Assembly (NCBI RefSeq): GCF_900129645.1
Contig: NZ_FSQZ01000001.1
Coordinates: 1,698,001 to 1,762,000, forward strand
From: Acetomicrobium flavidum
GTDB taxonomy: Bacteria > Synergistota > Synergistia > Synergistales > Acetomicrobiaceae
Direction: 5' to 3'
Length of the DNA: 64,000 bases
Under the pieces are notes generated by a model. The model had not been told where the DNA came from. It saw nothing but the letters and a program-made list of their open reading frames with translations, and made no database searches. Each line of letters starts with the position of its first letter. Within the stretch, counting starts at the first letter, position 1. Below are positions 34,400 to 44,178 of the stretch, in pieces. A program made the translations under genes and the position numbers.

Positions 34400-34873
34400 A
34401 TGGAGATAAAGATGATTTTAAACGGCAGGGACGAGTTTTTTGACGTGGATCCGAGCATAAGGTTGATAGATTTTTTAAGGTCGAGAGGGCTTACAAGCGT
34501 TAAGGAGGGTTGCGGCGAGGGCGAATGTGGTGCTTGTACCGTTTTGTTGGACGGCAAAGCCGTCACCGCCTGTACTCTATTTGCCTTTCAAGCACATGGA
34601 CATGAGATAACAACGCTAGAAGGATTGCAAAAAGATGGAGAATTAGATGTGATTCAAAGAGCTTTTATCGAAAACGATGCAGTCCAATGTGGCTTTTGTA
34701 CTCCAGGCATGATTATGGCAGTCAAAGCCTTGCTTAAAGAAAATCCAAATCCTACCGCTGAAGATATATACATTGCAATAGAGGGAAACTTGTGCCGATG
34801 CACTGGCTATCTCCCGATAGTGAAAGCGGTGTTGCAAATCGTTAGAGAGGGTGCAGGTAAAGAATGTCTTTAG
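34400..34873 (+). CDS. molybdenum hydroxylase [2Fe-2S] subunit (xanthine dehydrogenase family)
   Basis: This 157-residue electron-transfer subunit binds two [2Fe-2S] clusters: plant-type C38, C43, C46 and C58 (CGEGECGAC...C) and the second set C97, C100, C132 and C134 (QCGFC and CRC). It passes electrons from the Mo cofactor to the FAD subunit. Order here is FeS-FAD-Mo with overlaps of ten and four bases, so the three polypeptides should be made in equal amounts. A GGAGAG ribosome binding site precedes the ATG. Confidence 0.93.
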   Translation: MEIKMILNGRDEFFDVDPSIRLIDFLRSRGLTSVKEGCGEGECGACTVLLDGKAVTACTLFAFQAHGHEITTLEGLQKDGELDVIQRAFIENDAVQCGFCTPGMIMAVKALLKENPNPTAEDIYIAIEGNLCRCTGYLPIVKAVLQIVREGAGKECL

Positions 34874-35730
34874 ATATCATGAATTTGATGCCAAAAGATA
34901 AGAAAGAGCTCATAGAGTGTTTGTCGCAAATGAACGAGGATACCCGTTTTGTTGCCGGTGGAACGGATGTACTACCTTCCCTTGAAGGAGGGTTAAAAAA
35001 ATTTACGTATATCGATATAACGCATGTTAGTGACATGGATGCAATTAAGGTGACCGAAGATAAAGTGATTGTAGGAGCTACAGCCACTTTCTCTGACATC
35101 GCAAGAAATCAATTTATTAGAACATATGCGCAAGCCCTATCAATGGCCGCATCTCAAATAGGTTCCGTACAAATTCGAAATAGAGCGACCATAGGAGGAA
35201 ATGTAGCTAACGCTTCGCCTGCAGCTGACTCCTTGCCTGCGTTGGCCTTGCTGAATTCTGAGGTTGAAATCTTGGGCCCAAATGGCCAATCCAAAATGAT
35301 TTCTGTCTTGGATGTTATAGAAGACGTGGGAGTTAGTGCGTTAAGGCCTTATGAAGTGATATGGGCTTTTCATATCCCTATACGACCGCATGTGCGTTCG
35401 GCATTTGTGAAGATTGGAAGCAGGAAGCGCGTAACCATATCACGTCTTAATTTAGCAATTTCTGCCAAGTTTAGCGGGGAAGGTTTAAGCGACGTTAATG
35501 TCTGCCTTGGCACTTTGGGGCCCCGTCCGCTGCTGATCGCCAATATAGATCGCGACTTCAAGGGCATAAGCACCAAAGACTTTCCAATTGATTTTTTTCT
35601 GAACCTCTTGACTAATGTAGTAGATCTGGCCATACCAAACAGACCATCCAGGGCATACAAAAGAACGGCCGTAAGAGGTCTGGGCATTGACGTTTTAGAT
35701 GTCCTGTTTGGACGGAGGTGTATGCTTTGA
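34864..35730 (+). CDS. molybdenum hydroxylase FAD-binding subunit
   Basis: This 288-residue subunit has the FAD-binding motifs of the XDH-B/CoxM family: FVAGGTDVLPSL near the N-terminus and IRNRATIGGNVANASPAADS in the middle. The C-terminal CO-dehydrogenase flavoprotein domain follows. It passes electrons from [2Fe-2S] clusters to an acceptor. Start and stop overlap both neighbours. Confidence 0.93.
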   Translation: MSLDIMNLMPKDKKELIECLSQMNEDTRFVAGGTDVLPSLEGGLKKFTYIDITHVSDMDAIKVTEDKVIVGATATFSDIARNQFIRTYAQALSMAASQIGSVQIRNRATIGGNVANASPAADSLPALALLNSEVEILGPNGQSKMISVLDVIEDVGVSALRPYEVIWAFHIPIRPHVRSAFVKIGSRKRVTISRLNLAISAKFSGEGLSDVNVCLGTLGPRPLLIANIDRDFKGISTKDFPIDFFLNLLTNVVDLAIPNRPSRAYKRTAVRGLGIDVLDVLFGRRCML

Positions 35731-38009
35731 GTGCTCAAGGGAAGACGATTAGGGAAGTCCAAAAAGATGCTTATAGAAAAGAGGCCTATAGATACGTAGG
35801 GCAAAATGTCACCCGGTTGGATGCCAAAGAAAAGATAACCGCAGCGATAAAGTATATCGATGACATTGACATGAGAGGGATGCTCCACATTAAGCTGCTT
35901 CTTTCTCCTTATGCAAATGCAATTGTAAAGTCAATCGATTCAACAGAAGCAGAATCCATGCCAGGCGTCGTTAAAGTGTATAGCTGGGTTAATACCCCTA
36001 AAATACGTTACAATAGTGCGATTTTTTATCCTGGCCAAACGGACTTGGAAGACGAAACGCTCTTTTCGGAACATATGCGATATGTGGGCGACAGAGTAGC
36101 TGCCGTAGTGGCTGAATCTAAAGAAGCTGCCGAGGAGGGGATGAACAGGCTTAAAGTGGAGTACGATAAGCTTATTCCCCTCCTAGATCCGGTCAAAGCT
36201 TTGGACCAACAACATGAGGAGCGTCGGGAAGTCAATCTCTCCTGCGGTGACATTGAGAAGATAAAAGGCGATACGACTGATCTGGTTGTCGTAGAAGATG
36301 AAGTACGTACACAGAAGATTCATCATGCAGCCCTCGAGCCTCACGCCTGCATCGCTTATATGGAACCTGGGGACATCGTGACGGTGCTGTCGCCATGCCA
36401 ACTTATTTTTGGAGTCAGATATATCGTGTCTAAGGTTTTAGATCATCCCCTTAGCAAGGTTCGGGTTATCAAGTGGGCAATGGGTGGGACTTTTGGAGGT
36501 AAACAGGAAGTGATCCTTGAACCATTATGCGCCTATATAGCTAAAGATTTGGGTCGCCCTGTTAAATTATCGTTAAATCGCAGCGAGACCATAGTGGCAA
36601 CACGGACCCGTGCGGCAACTGTGGGCAAGGTCAAGACAATAGTATCAAAAGCTGGCAGATTCATCGGTCGTGAAGTCGATATAGTCACAGATGCAGGAGC
36701 TTATATGACAGGTGCACATCGCGTTACTACGGCCATGGGTAAAAAACTCTTTAGACTTTATCGTATACCTCATCAATCATATAAGGGAACGACAGTGCGG
36801 ACGAATACGACCCCTTCAGGTGCCTGCCGAGGTTATGGCTCCCCTCAAATACATACTATCACCGAAATAAACGTGGATCATATCGCAAGAGAGTTAAAGC
36901 TAGATCCCGTCAAGCTAAGGTTGAGAAACCTTGTAGTTCCTTTTGACGATGATCCTTCTGGAGGCCCTAACTTGGGAAATGCCAGGATCATCGAATGCGT
37001 TAATCGTGGTGCAGAAGCCTTTTGTTGGAAAGAAAGGTTTTCGTTCGTTCCCCAAGGAGGTAGGTTTAGGCGTGGCGTTGGCATGGCCTGTTCCACTCAC
37101 AGTAACGGATACGCGGGGTCCATATATCCGGATTTCACGGCCATGAATATGAGATTGACAGAAGATGGTGCTGTTTTGGTCAATGCCGGACTTCATGAAT
37201 TAGGCAACGGTACTTTGACGGTCATCGCCCAGATTGTAGCTGAAGTCCTTGATGTAAATATTAAGAAAGTCGTGGTTAGCGAAGGGGACACCACGCATTC
37301 TCCATATGATGTAGGATGCGTAGCAAGCAGGGTCACCTATGTATGCGGAAATTGTGCGAAAAAGCTTGCCGAGGAAATCAGAGAAAAGTTTCGCGCACTG
37401 GCTTCTATCGTTTTAAGGGTGCCTTTAAATGAGATAACGTTTTATGATGGCAATATCATAGTGAAGTCAAATAAAGATAGGGCTTTTTCTTACGGGGAAG
37501 TTATATCTGAGATCGGAAGGACCTTACAGGAAGAGGTGGGGGGATACCTATCGTATAAGTCGGTGGCAAATCCTGGGTCTTACGCTGCGCACTTTACTGA
37601 AGTTGAGGTCGATACGCTGACGGGATCTGTTGCGGTCATTGACTATCTGGCTGTTCATGACGTGGGTAAGGCAATTAATCCCAAATTGGTCGAGGGGCAA
37701 ATCTACGGTGGGGTTCAAATGGGCATAGGAATGGCTTTATTTGAGGAGCTTACGTATGATTCGCAAGGTAACCCTCGAAATGCATCCTTCAGTCGTTATA
37801 CCATGGTCAATGCTCCGGAAATGCCCAACGTCAAGGTCATGCTTGTTGAAGACGAAGAACCATCCGGGCCGTTTGGGGCCAAAAGCGTTGGAGAGATAGC
37901 GACCGTTCCTGTAGCATCTGCGGTTGTCAATGCAGTAAATTGGGCTCTTGGGACTCATTTAGCACAGCTGCCACTGACTCCTGCCAGTATCATTTCATCT
38001 ATTAAATAA
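35727..38009 (+). CDS. molybdenum hydroxylase catalytic (molybdopterin) subunit
   Basis: This 760-residue protein carries the aldehyde-oxidase/xanthine-dehydrogenase domains. Mo-cofactor segments are GGTFGGKQE (about residue 252), ACRGYGSPQ (about 365) and GAKSVGEIATVP (about 720), whose Glu fits the catalytic Glu of the family. The CO-dehydrogenase Cys loop was not found, so it is a hydroxylase of a purine, N-heterocycle or similar substrate. TTG 35727 overlaps the FAD-subunit stop (TTGA), with GGAGG eight bases upstream. The substrate is unknown; the linked carrier and ammonia-lyase homologue may handle the same compound. Confidence 0.9.
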   Translation: MSAQGKTIREVQKDAYRKEAYRYVGQNVTRLDAKEKITAAIKYIDDIDMRGMLHIKLLLSPYANAIVKSIDSTEAESMPGVVKVYSWVNTPKIRYNSAIFYPGQTDLEDETLFSEHMRYVGDRVAAVVAESKEAAEEGMNRLKVEYDKLIPLLDPVKALDQQHEERREVNLSCGDIEKIKGDTTDLVVVEDEVRTQKIHHAALEPHACIAYMEPGDIVTVLSPCQLIFGVRYIVSKVLDHPLSKVRVIKWAMGGTFGGKQEVILEPLCAYIAKDLGRPVKLSLNRSETIVATRTRAATVGKVKTIVSKAGRFIGREVDIVTDAGAYMTGAHRVTTAMGKKLFRLYRIPHQSYKGTTVRTNTTPSGACRGYGSPQIHTITEINVDHIARELKLDPVKLRLRNLVVPFDDDPSGGPNLGNARIIECVNRGAEAFCWKERFSFVPQGGRFRRGVGMACSTHSNGYAGSIYPDFTAMNMRLTEDGAVLVNAGLHELGNGTLTVIAQIVAEVLDVNIKKVVVSEGDTTHSPYDVGCVASRVTYVCGNCAKKLAEEIREKFRALASIVLRVPLNEITFYDGNIIVKSNKDRAFSYGEVISEIGRTLQEEVGGYLSYKSVANPGSYAAHFTEVEVDTLTGSVAVIDYLAVHDVGKAINPKLVEGQIYGGVQMGIGMALFEELTYDSQGNPRNASFSRYTMVNAPEMPNVKVMLVEDEEPSGPFGAKSVGEIATVPVASAVVNAVNWALGTHLAQLPLTPASIISSIK

Positions 38010-38035
38010 TCCATACGTGAAAGGAGAAAAGAGAG

Positions 38036-39433
38036 ATGAGAAAAAAGATGATGTTTAAGGCATTCCCTCATGCTTATGTCTTGCTTTTTGGGATCATTGT
38101 ATTGATGGCAATAATGACATGGATAATACCGGCAGGGGAATATGCTCGCGTTCAGGTCGGTGGGCGGACTATAGTGGACCCATCCAGCTTTCATTATATA
38201 CAGCGTTCGCCCGTAGGCTTTTTTAAAATGTTCGTAGCGATTCCGAAGGGCATAAATTCGGCTTCGTCTTTGTTGTTCATGATAATGATAATAGGTGCTT
38301 CCATTCAGCTTTTCGATAGCACCGGAGCCATTAGAGCTGCAGTATTTAAGCTATTGGACATAATAGGTCAACAAAGAAAGTCTTGGGTAATAGTGGTAAT
38401 CATGTTGTTTTTTGGTTGCCTTGGGGCTTTTCCCGGCATGCTTGAAGCTGCTATCCCCTTTGCGCCGCTTTGTATAGGTATCGCTTTGGCGTTAGGTTAC
38501 GATGTATTGGTAGGAATATCTGTTCCGGTAATTTCCATCGTCGTAGGATGGACCGCGGGGCCAACTAACCCATGGACCGTGGGCATCGGTCAAAATTTAG
38601 GCGAGCTTCCGCTTTTTTCGGGGCTTGGTTATCGGCTCGTGGTTTTTGTAGCGTTGATGATGCTAGCGATCAGGTTTGTACTAGCATATGGCGAACGGGT
38701 ACAGAGGGATCCAACTTTAAGCATCGCCGATGGCCTGGATATGTCTCATCTGAGAGACCTACAAAATATGAATGTCGAAGCCTTTACGACCAGGCACGGG
38801 CTTATTTTACTGACCTTCGCCGCGACAATTTTCGTCGTAGTCTATGGAGCCATAAGATGGAACTTCGGGTTTTTCGAGATGTCGGCGGTGTACATCATAG
38901 GTTCTATTATTGGTGGCATAATAGCAGGTTATGACGGCAATGAGATCGCCGAGAAGCTGATAGGGGGAGGCCAATCCATATTTGTTGGTGCCATTGCTGT
39001 GGGCCTTGCGAGGGGTATCAGCGTAGTTATGGAGGAAGGCAAAATCATAGATACTATAGTCATGGGACTTGCACGTGTGATGGATTTCCTTCCCTCGTGG
39101 TTGTGTGCGATCGGAATGTTTGTAATGCAGACCTTCATCAACTTTTTCATTCCTTCCGGCAGCGGTCAGGCTTTGGCAACTTTGCCGATAGCGTTGCCAG
39201 TGGCAGATATAATAAACCTCAATAGACAGATTGCAATTTTAGCATTCCAATTTGGAGATGGGTTATCAAATCTTTGCTATCCGACCGTTGGCGTTTTAAT
39301 TGCCTATCTCATTTACACAAAGGTTCCTTTTAATCGGTGGCTTAGGTTCATCATGCCTTTTATGTGGAGCTCCTGGTTATTGGCAATTATCCTATTGTTG
39401 ATTGCAACTTGGATGGACTACGGGCCTTTTTAG
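38036..39433 (+). CDS. YfcC/C4-dicarboxylate-carrier-like membrane transporter
   Basis: This 465-residue protein has about twelve helices; it begins FPHAYVLLFGIIVLMAIMTWIIPAGEY, a hallmark of the YfcC/ArcD-like family, and includes NFFIPSGSGQALATLP near the C-terminus. Members carry amino acids, peptides or dicarboxylates across the inner membrane. It lies 26 bases after the Mo subunit and 45 bases before the exported ammonia-lyase homologue, so it probably imports the product or substrate used by this unit. Confidence 0.86.
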   Translation: MRKKMMFKAFPHAYVLLFGIIVLMAIMTWIIPAGEYARVQVGGRTIVDPSSFHYIQRSPVGFFKMFVAIPKGINSASSLLFMIMIIGASIQLFDSTGAIRAAVFKLLDIIGQQRKSWVIVVIMLFFGCLGAFPGMLEAAIPFAPLCIGIALALGYDVLVGISVPVISIVVGWTAGPTNPWTVGIGQNLGELPLFSGLGYRLVVFVALMMLAIRFVLAYGERVQRDPTLSIADGLDMSHLRDLQNMNVEAFTTRHGLILLTFAATIFVVVYGAIRWNFGFFEMSAVYIIGSIIGGIIAGYDGNEIAEKLIGGGQSIFVGAIAVGLARGISVVMEEGKIIDTIVMGLARVMDFLPSWLCAIGMFVMQTFINFFIPSGSGQALATLPIALPVADIINLNRQIAILAFQFGDGLSNLCYPTVGVLIAYLIYTKVPFNRWLRFIMPFMWSSWLLAIILLLIATWMDYGPF

Positions 39434-39478
39434 GCTTAAAGCAAATTAATCTTAATATAGGGAAAAGGAGTGAGGACG

Positions 39479-41155
39479 ATGCGAGGAAAGAGTTTGGTTA
39501 GGATAGCTTTTTTGTCGTCAATCGTAGTGATGCTTTTTGCGTTGCCATCGATGGCGGCCACGACAAAAGTTGTCCTGGATGGACACAGTTTGACAATCGA
39601 CGAAGTTCTTAGCGTTTCAAAGGGAGAAGTTGAGGTCGCAATATCACCGGAAGCGATGAAGCAGGTTGAGGCCGGCTTTGCTGTGGTGATGGAGGCAGCT
39701 TTACAGGGAAAACCCGTTTATGGCCTAACCACTGGAGTGGGGTGGAACAAGGATAAGTCAGTTTTCGAAGAAAGGGACGGCAAGAAGGTATTGTCAGAGG
39801 AGCTCTTGGCGCGCTCAAGGGAATTTAACATTCTTTCGTTGCGCGCTCATGGTGGCGGTGTTGGACCTGACCTTCCCGCAGATGTCGTTCGGGCAGCCAT
39901 GTTAATACGCCTAAATACTTTTCTGACAGGAATCCCGGGAGTGCAACCTGCCGTTGTTAACCAGTATCGGGACTTTCTGAACAAAAAGATCACGCCTGTT
40001 GTGCCTTCAAGGGGCTCCGTCGGAGAAGCTGATATTACCATTGCATCTCATATAGGCCTTGCGATGATAGGGGAGTGGCAGGTTGATTATAGAGGGAAAC
40101 GTATGGCGGCTGCTGACGCCTTGAAGGAAGCTGGTCTTTCTCCGATCAAGCCGGTGGGCAAAGATTTTCTGTCCATGCTTAGTACTAATGCGGTAGCAGC
40201 AGGACAAGCAGTATTGGCTGTTGAAGAAGCCAAAAATTATGCCAATAAAGCTATAGTGGTATTTGGTTTAACTTTGGAAGGACTTAACGGTAATATAGCC
40301 CCTTTTCTAAAGGCCACGACGGAGATTCGCCCTTTTCCGGGAATGCTTAAAGCTTCTAAAATGATTCGCGATACTTTAGAAGGAAGTTATTTGTGGCAAC
40401 CGGCAGAAGGAAGACCACTTCAGGACCCTTTGTCGTTTAGGACAATGGGTTATGCCCTCGGGAATGTCTTGGATGCAATTGAAGAAGCGGAAAAAGCCCT
40501 CATTATTCAAATAAACAGCAGCGACGATAACCCAGCTGTTATTGCAGGAGTAACTGAAGTTGAACGACCGGACAGCGAGTACATCACTAACTATTTGGTG
40601 AAAGGCGAGCAAAAAGGGGCGATCTATCCTACCGCCAATTTCGATATGCTGCCCGTAGTTGCGAGAATTGAGCAATTATCTCATTCGTTAGCCCGCATGT
40701 CTCAGAACATAGTCATGCAGACTATAAGGTTTGAAAATCCAAATATTACAGGGTTAAGCAGATTTTTGGCTTCAGAGGAGAATACGTTGGGCCATGCCTT
40801 TGGAGCCATCCAGAAGCCTTTGGGAGAGTTGTATGCAGAAAACAGGCAATTGGCAATGCCCGTTTCCATGGATGGCTTTGCCCTTGCGGGCAACATAGAA
40901 GATACATTTGCAAACAGCTTATTGGCCATTCGCAACCTGGAAAAGATAACTGATAATATGTACTACATCTCCTCGATTCAGATGCTACATACCGCCCAAG
41001 CAGTTGACCTTCGCGGTAAGGTTCAATTGGCCAAAAAGACAAAGGCGTTGTACGATGCATATCGCAAGGTAGTTCCCTTCGTATCGTTTGACAGAATATA
41101 TACTGCTGACTTTACTAAGGGATATGAATTCTTGAAATCTTATACTGTTAAATAA
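39479..41155 (+). CDS. exported histidine/aromatic ammonia-lyase homologue lacking the MIO triad
   Basis: This 558-residue protein has the fold signature of the HAL/PAL family: PVYGLTTGVGW near the N-terminus, VPSRGSVG, NSSDDNPAV and RIEQLSHSLARMSQN. Two things are odd. It starts with a good signal peptide (basic start, IAFLSSIVVMLFAL core, cleavage after SMA). The Ala-Ser-Gly triad that forms the electrophilic MIO cofactor is replaced: G179-S180-V181-G182 is followed by E183-A184-D185, one residue shorter than HAL. L318 replaces the catalytic Tyr of the HAL DPYSxR motif, though R321 stays. Ordinary ammonia-lyase chemistry is therefore doubtful. It may be a binding protein or an enzyme with another mechanism. 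AAGGAG precedes ATG 39479. Confidence 0.85.
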   Translation: MRGKSLVRIAFLSSIVVMLFALPSMAATTKVVLDGHSLTIDEVLSVSKGEVEVAISPEAMKQVEAGFAVVMEAALQGKPVYGLTTGVGWNKDKSVFEERDGKKVLSEELLARSREFNILSLRAHGGGVGPDLPADVVRAAMLIRLNTFLTGIPGVQPAVVNQYRDFLNKKITPVVPSRGSVGEADITIASHIGLAMIGEWQVDYRGKRMAAADALKEAGLSPIKPVGKDFLSMLSTNAVAAGQAVLAVEEAKNYANKAIVVFGLTLEGLNGNIAPFLKATTEIRPFPGMLKASKMIRDTLEGSYLWQPAEGRPLQDPLSFRTMGYALGNVLDAIEEAEKALIIQINSSDDNPAVIAGVTEVERPDSEYITNYLVKGEQKGAIYPTANFDMLPVVARIEQLSHSLARMSQNIVMQTIRFENPNITGLSRFLASEENTLGHAFGAIQKPLGELYAENRQLAMPVSMDGFALAGNIEDTFANSLLAIRNLEKITDNMYYISSIQMLHTAQAVDLRGKVQLAKKTKALYDAYRKVVPFVSFDRIYTADFTKGYEFLKSYTVK

Positions 41156-44100
41156 CGCGAAATATCTTCATGGGACAAAAGGCTTGTCAACAACTTGCAA
41201 GCCTTTTGTCTCTCGTGTTCTATATGAAGGCCTTCGAGGATACAAACTGCTTCTTTAGCATATTCTACGGCACTTTCAGGAAGCTCATCGATCCATAAAT
41301 GTTTGAATTCATCGCGATTATCCATAATATTCCGCATTATTCCCTTAGTATATAACAACATACCTATCCAGTATTTTTTATTTAATGTTGCACAGATATG
41401 ATTTGCCTTGCGAAGGTTATCGATAGCCCTTCCTGGTTCGCCTTCTGTGGCCCAATATAAAGCTAAGAGGGTGTGCGATATCGCGGCCCCTCTTCCGCCA
41501 TTATGTTGTTCGTTTAGCTGTATCGATTTATTGAGATGATAAAGCATAAGCGAATGGTCTTTTAAATCGAAGGCAACATGGCCGGCATTTGCGTGAAACA
41601 AGCTTAAGCCATGATATAGACCTTGTTTATTACATAAGGATATACAATATTCATAGAGACTTAGCGCTTCTTCGAATCGACCTTCCCAGTGCCTTACATC
41701 GCCAAGGTAGTTTAGAGCTGCTATAATGCTTAAGCTGTTTCTGGGCCTAGTAGTGTTCAGTCTTTCGAAAGTTTTTATCGATGCCTTAAATAATCTCTCT
41801 GCCCTTTTCAGATCTCCAGTTAACAGATATCCTAGCCCAAGAAATCTCAGTGAGACTCCTATATAAGAATCTAAAAAGTTTGACTGAGCAGCCTTAAGCA
41901 TGTCCAGTGCATATTTTTTAAGCATTTGTCCATTCTCAGTTTGTATGCCGAAATAGCAAAGGCCAAGGAGGCAATCCAATTCCAATTTAGTTTCTCCTCT
42001 ATTTTTGGCCCAGTACAAGGTATCGTAGATTTTCTTTAATCCTTCCCTGTATTTTCCATACCATATAAGATAGCTGCCATCCAGCCAGTAATATGTCCTT
42101 TCTAGAACTTCAAGTTCATGGCTTTCCCCAATAGTACAGTGAATTTCATAAAGTAAATCTCGAACATCCTTTCCATACGTAGCCATAGACTCCATTTCGG
42201 AGAAGGGAACCCTAGCTGATTTTAGCGTTTCGTCACTCAGCATTGGAAACAGTTCATGGTTAAAGCTTAAGTGCAATTTGAGCAAATTTAACCTAGCTTT
42301 AAGTTCCTCTATCAATAAATTAGCTTGATGTAAATGGTAAATTGAATTTAAACCTTCTTTCCATTTTATGTTTGACCAATCGCCCATGTCTTCTCGAGTT
42401 AAATATGCCAATCTTTCGTGAAGGGATCGCTTGTGTTCTCGTTCAATAAAGTTGTATATAATACTTTTGATCTCTGAGTGCGAAAAGGCATAATGTCGAT
42501 CGCCGTCCTCTATTTTTTCGATGATAAAACCTTTATTCATCAGAGAGTTGATTGCCTCGGCGAGTTCCTGTTCATCTGCATTATTTAGGATTGATTTGAG
42601 TAATTTATAACTGGCATCAACATTGAAGACGGATATGACCTTGAGAAGTTCGCCCTCGAGCTTGGGAAGTAAAACAAAGTGCTCTTTTACTATATCTTGC
42701 AGTTTTTGAGAAAACAAATTTAGATTTTTGCCTTCTGCAATTAAACTTGCGATCTCCTTTAAAAATAACGGAGTTCCTTTTGTGTAATTGTAAATTACCT
42801 CAAGTTGTTCTGGTGACACCTTGTAGGAGGGGAGCAAAAATCTGCAAAAATTCTCTGTGCCCTCTTTTGTAAATGGATAAATTTTTATGTGCATATAATC
42901 TAGGCTATCTCTTCGATAAGCGCTTTTAAGCAATGCGTCGATATGGTGAGCATCATCGTTACGAGATTCGATTATTATCCTAATATAGGCGGGTAAACGA
43001 TTTAAAAAACAGCGAAATACCTCTATGGAAGCAGAATCGAAATCGTGCAAATTTTCCATGTACAGAACTACCTTGTTGTCCCTTTTCCTCTTTTGCTCTA
43101 TGCTTTTCGCGAGCATATCGGATAGCGTGCCGGGTGTATGAAGGCCAACTAGAGAAAGGTTTGATGTTGATAATCTGGATAGTAGCTCATGCCACGGACC
43201 CAAAGGATATTGGGAGCCATTGATCTCGATCGCTTTGCATGATAGCAACAAGTCACCCGCTTCTAAATATGTATCTAAAAAGTGGCGTATTAGATGGCTC
43301 TTGCCGACTCCGGGCACTCCGGTTATTAAGATGCATTTAGGAATTCGCGATGGATCTGATATCTTGCAGAAGGCGTGTAACCGGGCAAGCTCGTCCTCCC
43401 TTCCGAAAATTGAACCATACAAAGACAAAGGCCTCGTATTGTTTAGGCGATCGACCATATTCTTTTGATGCATCAGACATATTTCATCATATAGTGATTC
43501 TGTCGATACATCGGGACTGACTCCTAAAATTTCGATAACTTTTGATTTGAATATTTGGTATGTTTGCAAAGCTTTCGTAATTTGTCCCAGGGAAACGTAT
43601 ATATTCATGGTCGACTTAATGACTTCCTCATCAAATTCGTCAAGCTTTAAAATTAGCTTGGCCATCTCGAGGGCGGTGTCGTATGATTTGCTTTTGCAAC
43701 ACAATGCGAGGCGAGATTTGAGATTTTCGATACAAAAGCTCTTAATTTGCGTCCTTTTGGCAAAAACCCATTCCTCGAATTCGGGACATTTGGATATGTA
43801 AAAGCCGTCCAAAAATTCGTCTGCGATGCCTTCAAGCGAGTGTCTATGAATTTTGTTCAAGTCATGCAACATATCTATGTCAAGTGATAGGGGCGCAGAA
43901 TCGTTGATACGGATCCACTGATTGTCCTGTATTATTAAGTCTGGTGACAATGTTTTATGGAGGACATAGAGAGCATTTCTCAAATTTTTTAGCGCATAAA
44001 CCTGATCCAAATCGCCCCAGAAGATTCCGGCCAATTTTTCTCTAGACACTACTTTTTCGACGATTAGGTAATAGAAAAGACCTTCTGCTTTTCGAAATGG

Positions 44101-44166
44101 AAACTGGATAATATGTTCATCGCAAAACACCTGAGGCGATCCCAAAAGTTTAACTCGTAAATGCAT
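41140..44166 (-). CDS. large transcriptional activator: BTAD, ATPase and TPR domains
   Basis: This protein of about 1008 residues begins with an OmpR-like DNA-binding and BTAD segment (about 1-240, RKAEGLFYYLIVEKVVSREK and LGDIYIxxG-like repeats), then an AAA/STAND-type ATPase with Walker A ITGVPGVGKS (about residue 285) and Walker B VVLYMENLHDFD, and a long C-terminal TPR-like helical region. Such proteins activate adjacent catabolic or biosynthetic genes on an inducer. It converges on the ammonia-lyase homologue with a 16-base overlap of the 3' ends. ATG 44166 is favoured because AGGAG lies twelve bases upstream; a TTG at 44178 would touch it. A TATAAT-like box lies at 44202-44207 on this strand. 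Confidence 0.86.
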   Translation of the reverse strand: MHLRVKLLGSPQVFCDEHIIQFPFRKAEGLFYYLIVEKVVSREKLAGIFWGDLDQVYALKNLRNALYVLHKTLSPDLIIQDNQWIRINDSAPLSLDIDMLHDLNKIHRHSLEGIADEFLDGFYISKCPEFEEWVFAKRTQIKSFCIENLKSRLALCCKSKSYDTALEMAKLILKLDEFDEEVIKSTMNIYVSLGQITKALQTYQIFKSKVIEILGVSPDVSTESLYDEICLMHQKNMVDRLNNTRPLSLYGSIFGREDELARLHAFCKISDPSRIPKCILITGVPGVGKSHLIRHFLDTYLEAGDLLLSCKAIEINGSQYPLGPWHELLSRLSTSNLSLVGLHTPGTLSDMLAKSIEQKRKRDNKVVLYMENLHDFDSASIEVFRCFLNRLPAYIRIIIESRNDDAHHIDALLKSAYRRDSLDYMHIKIYPFTKEGTENFCRFLLPSYKVSPEQLEVIYNYTKGTPLFLKEIASLIAEGKNLNLFSQKLQDIVKEHFVLLPKLEGELLKVISVFNVDASYKLLKSILNNADEQELAEAINSLMNKGFIIEKIEDGDRHYAFSHSEIKSIIYNFIEREHKRSLHERLAYLTREDMGDWSNIKWKEGLNSIYHLHQANLLIEELKARLNLLKLHLSFNHELFPMLSDETLKSARVPFSEMESMATYGKDVRDLLYEIHCTIGESHELEVLERTYYWLDGSYLIWYGKYREGLKKIYDTLYWAKNRGETKLELDCLLGLCYFGIQTENGQMLKKYALDMLKAAQSNFLDSYIGVSLRFLGLGYLLTGDLKRAERLFKASIKTFERLNTTRPRNSLSIIAALNYLGDVRHWEGRFEEALSLYEYCISLCNKQGLYHGLSLFHANAGHVAFDLKDHSLMLYHLNKSIQLNEQHNGGRGAAISHTLLALYWATEGEPGRAIDNLRKANHICATLNKKYWIGMLLYTKGIMRNIMDNRDEFKHLWIDELPESAVEYAKEAVCILEGLHIEHERQKACKLLTSLLSHEDISRYLTV

Positions 44167-44178
44167 ATATTTGCTCAA

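Noticed and set aside
34400-38009. Aerobic-type carbon monoxide dehydrogenase
   Set aside because: The Cys loop typical of CoxL was not found in the catalytic subunit, and the sequence fits xanthine-dehydrogenase-like hydroxylases.
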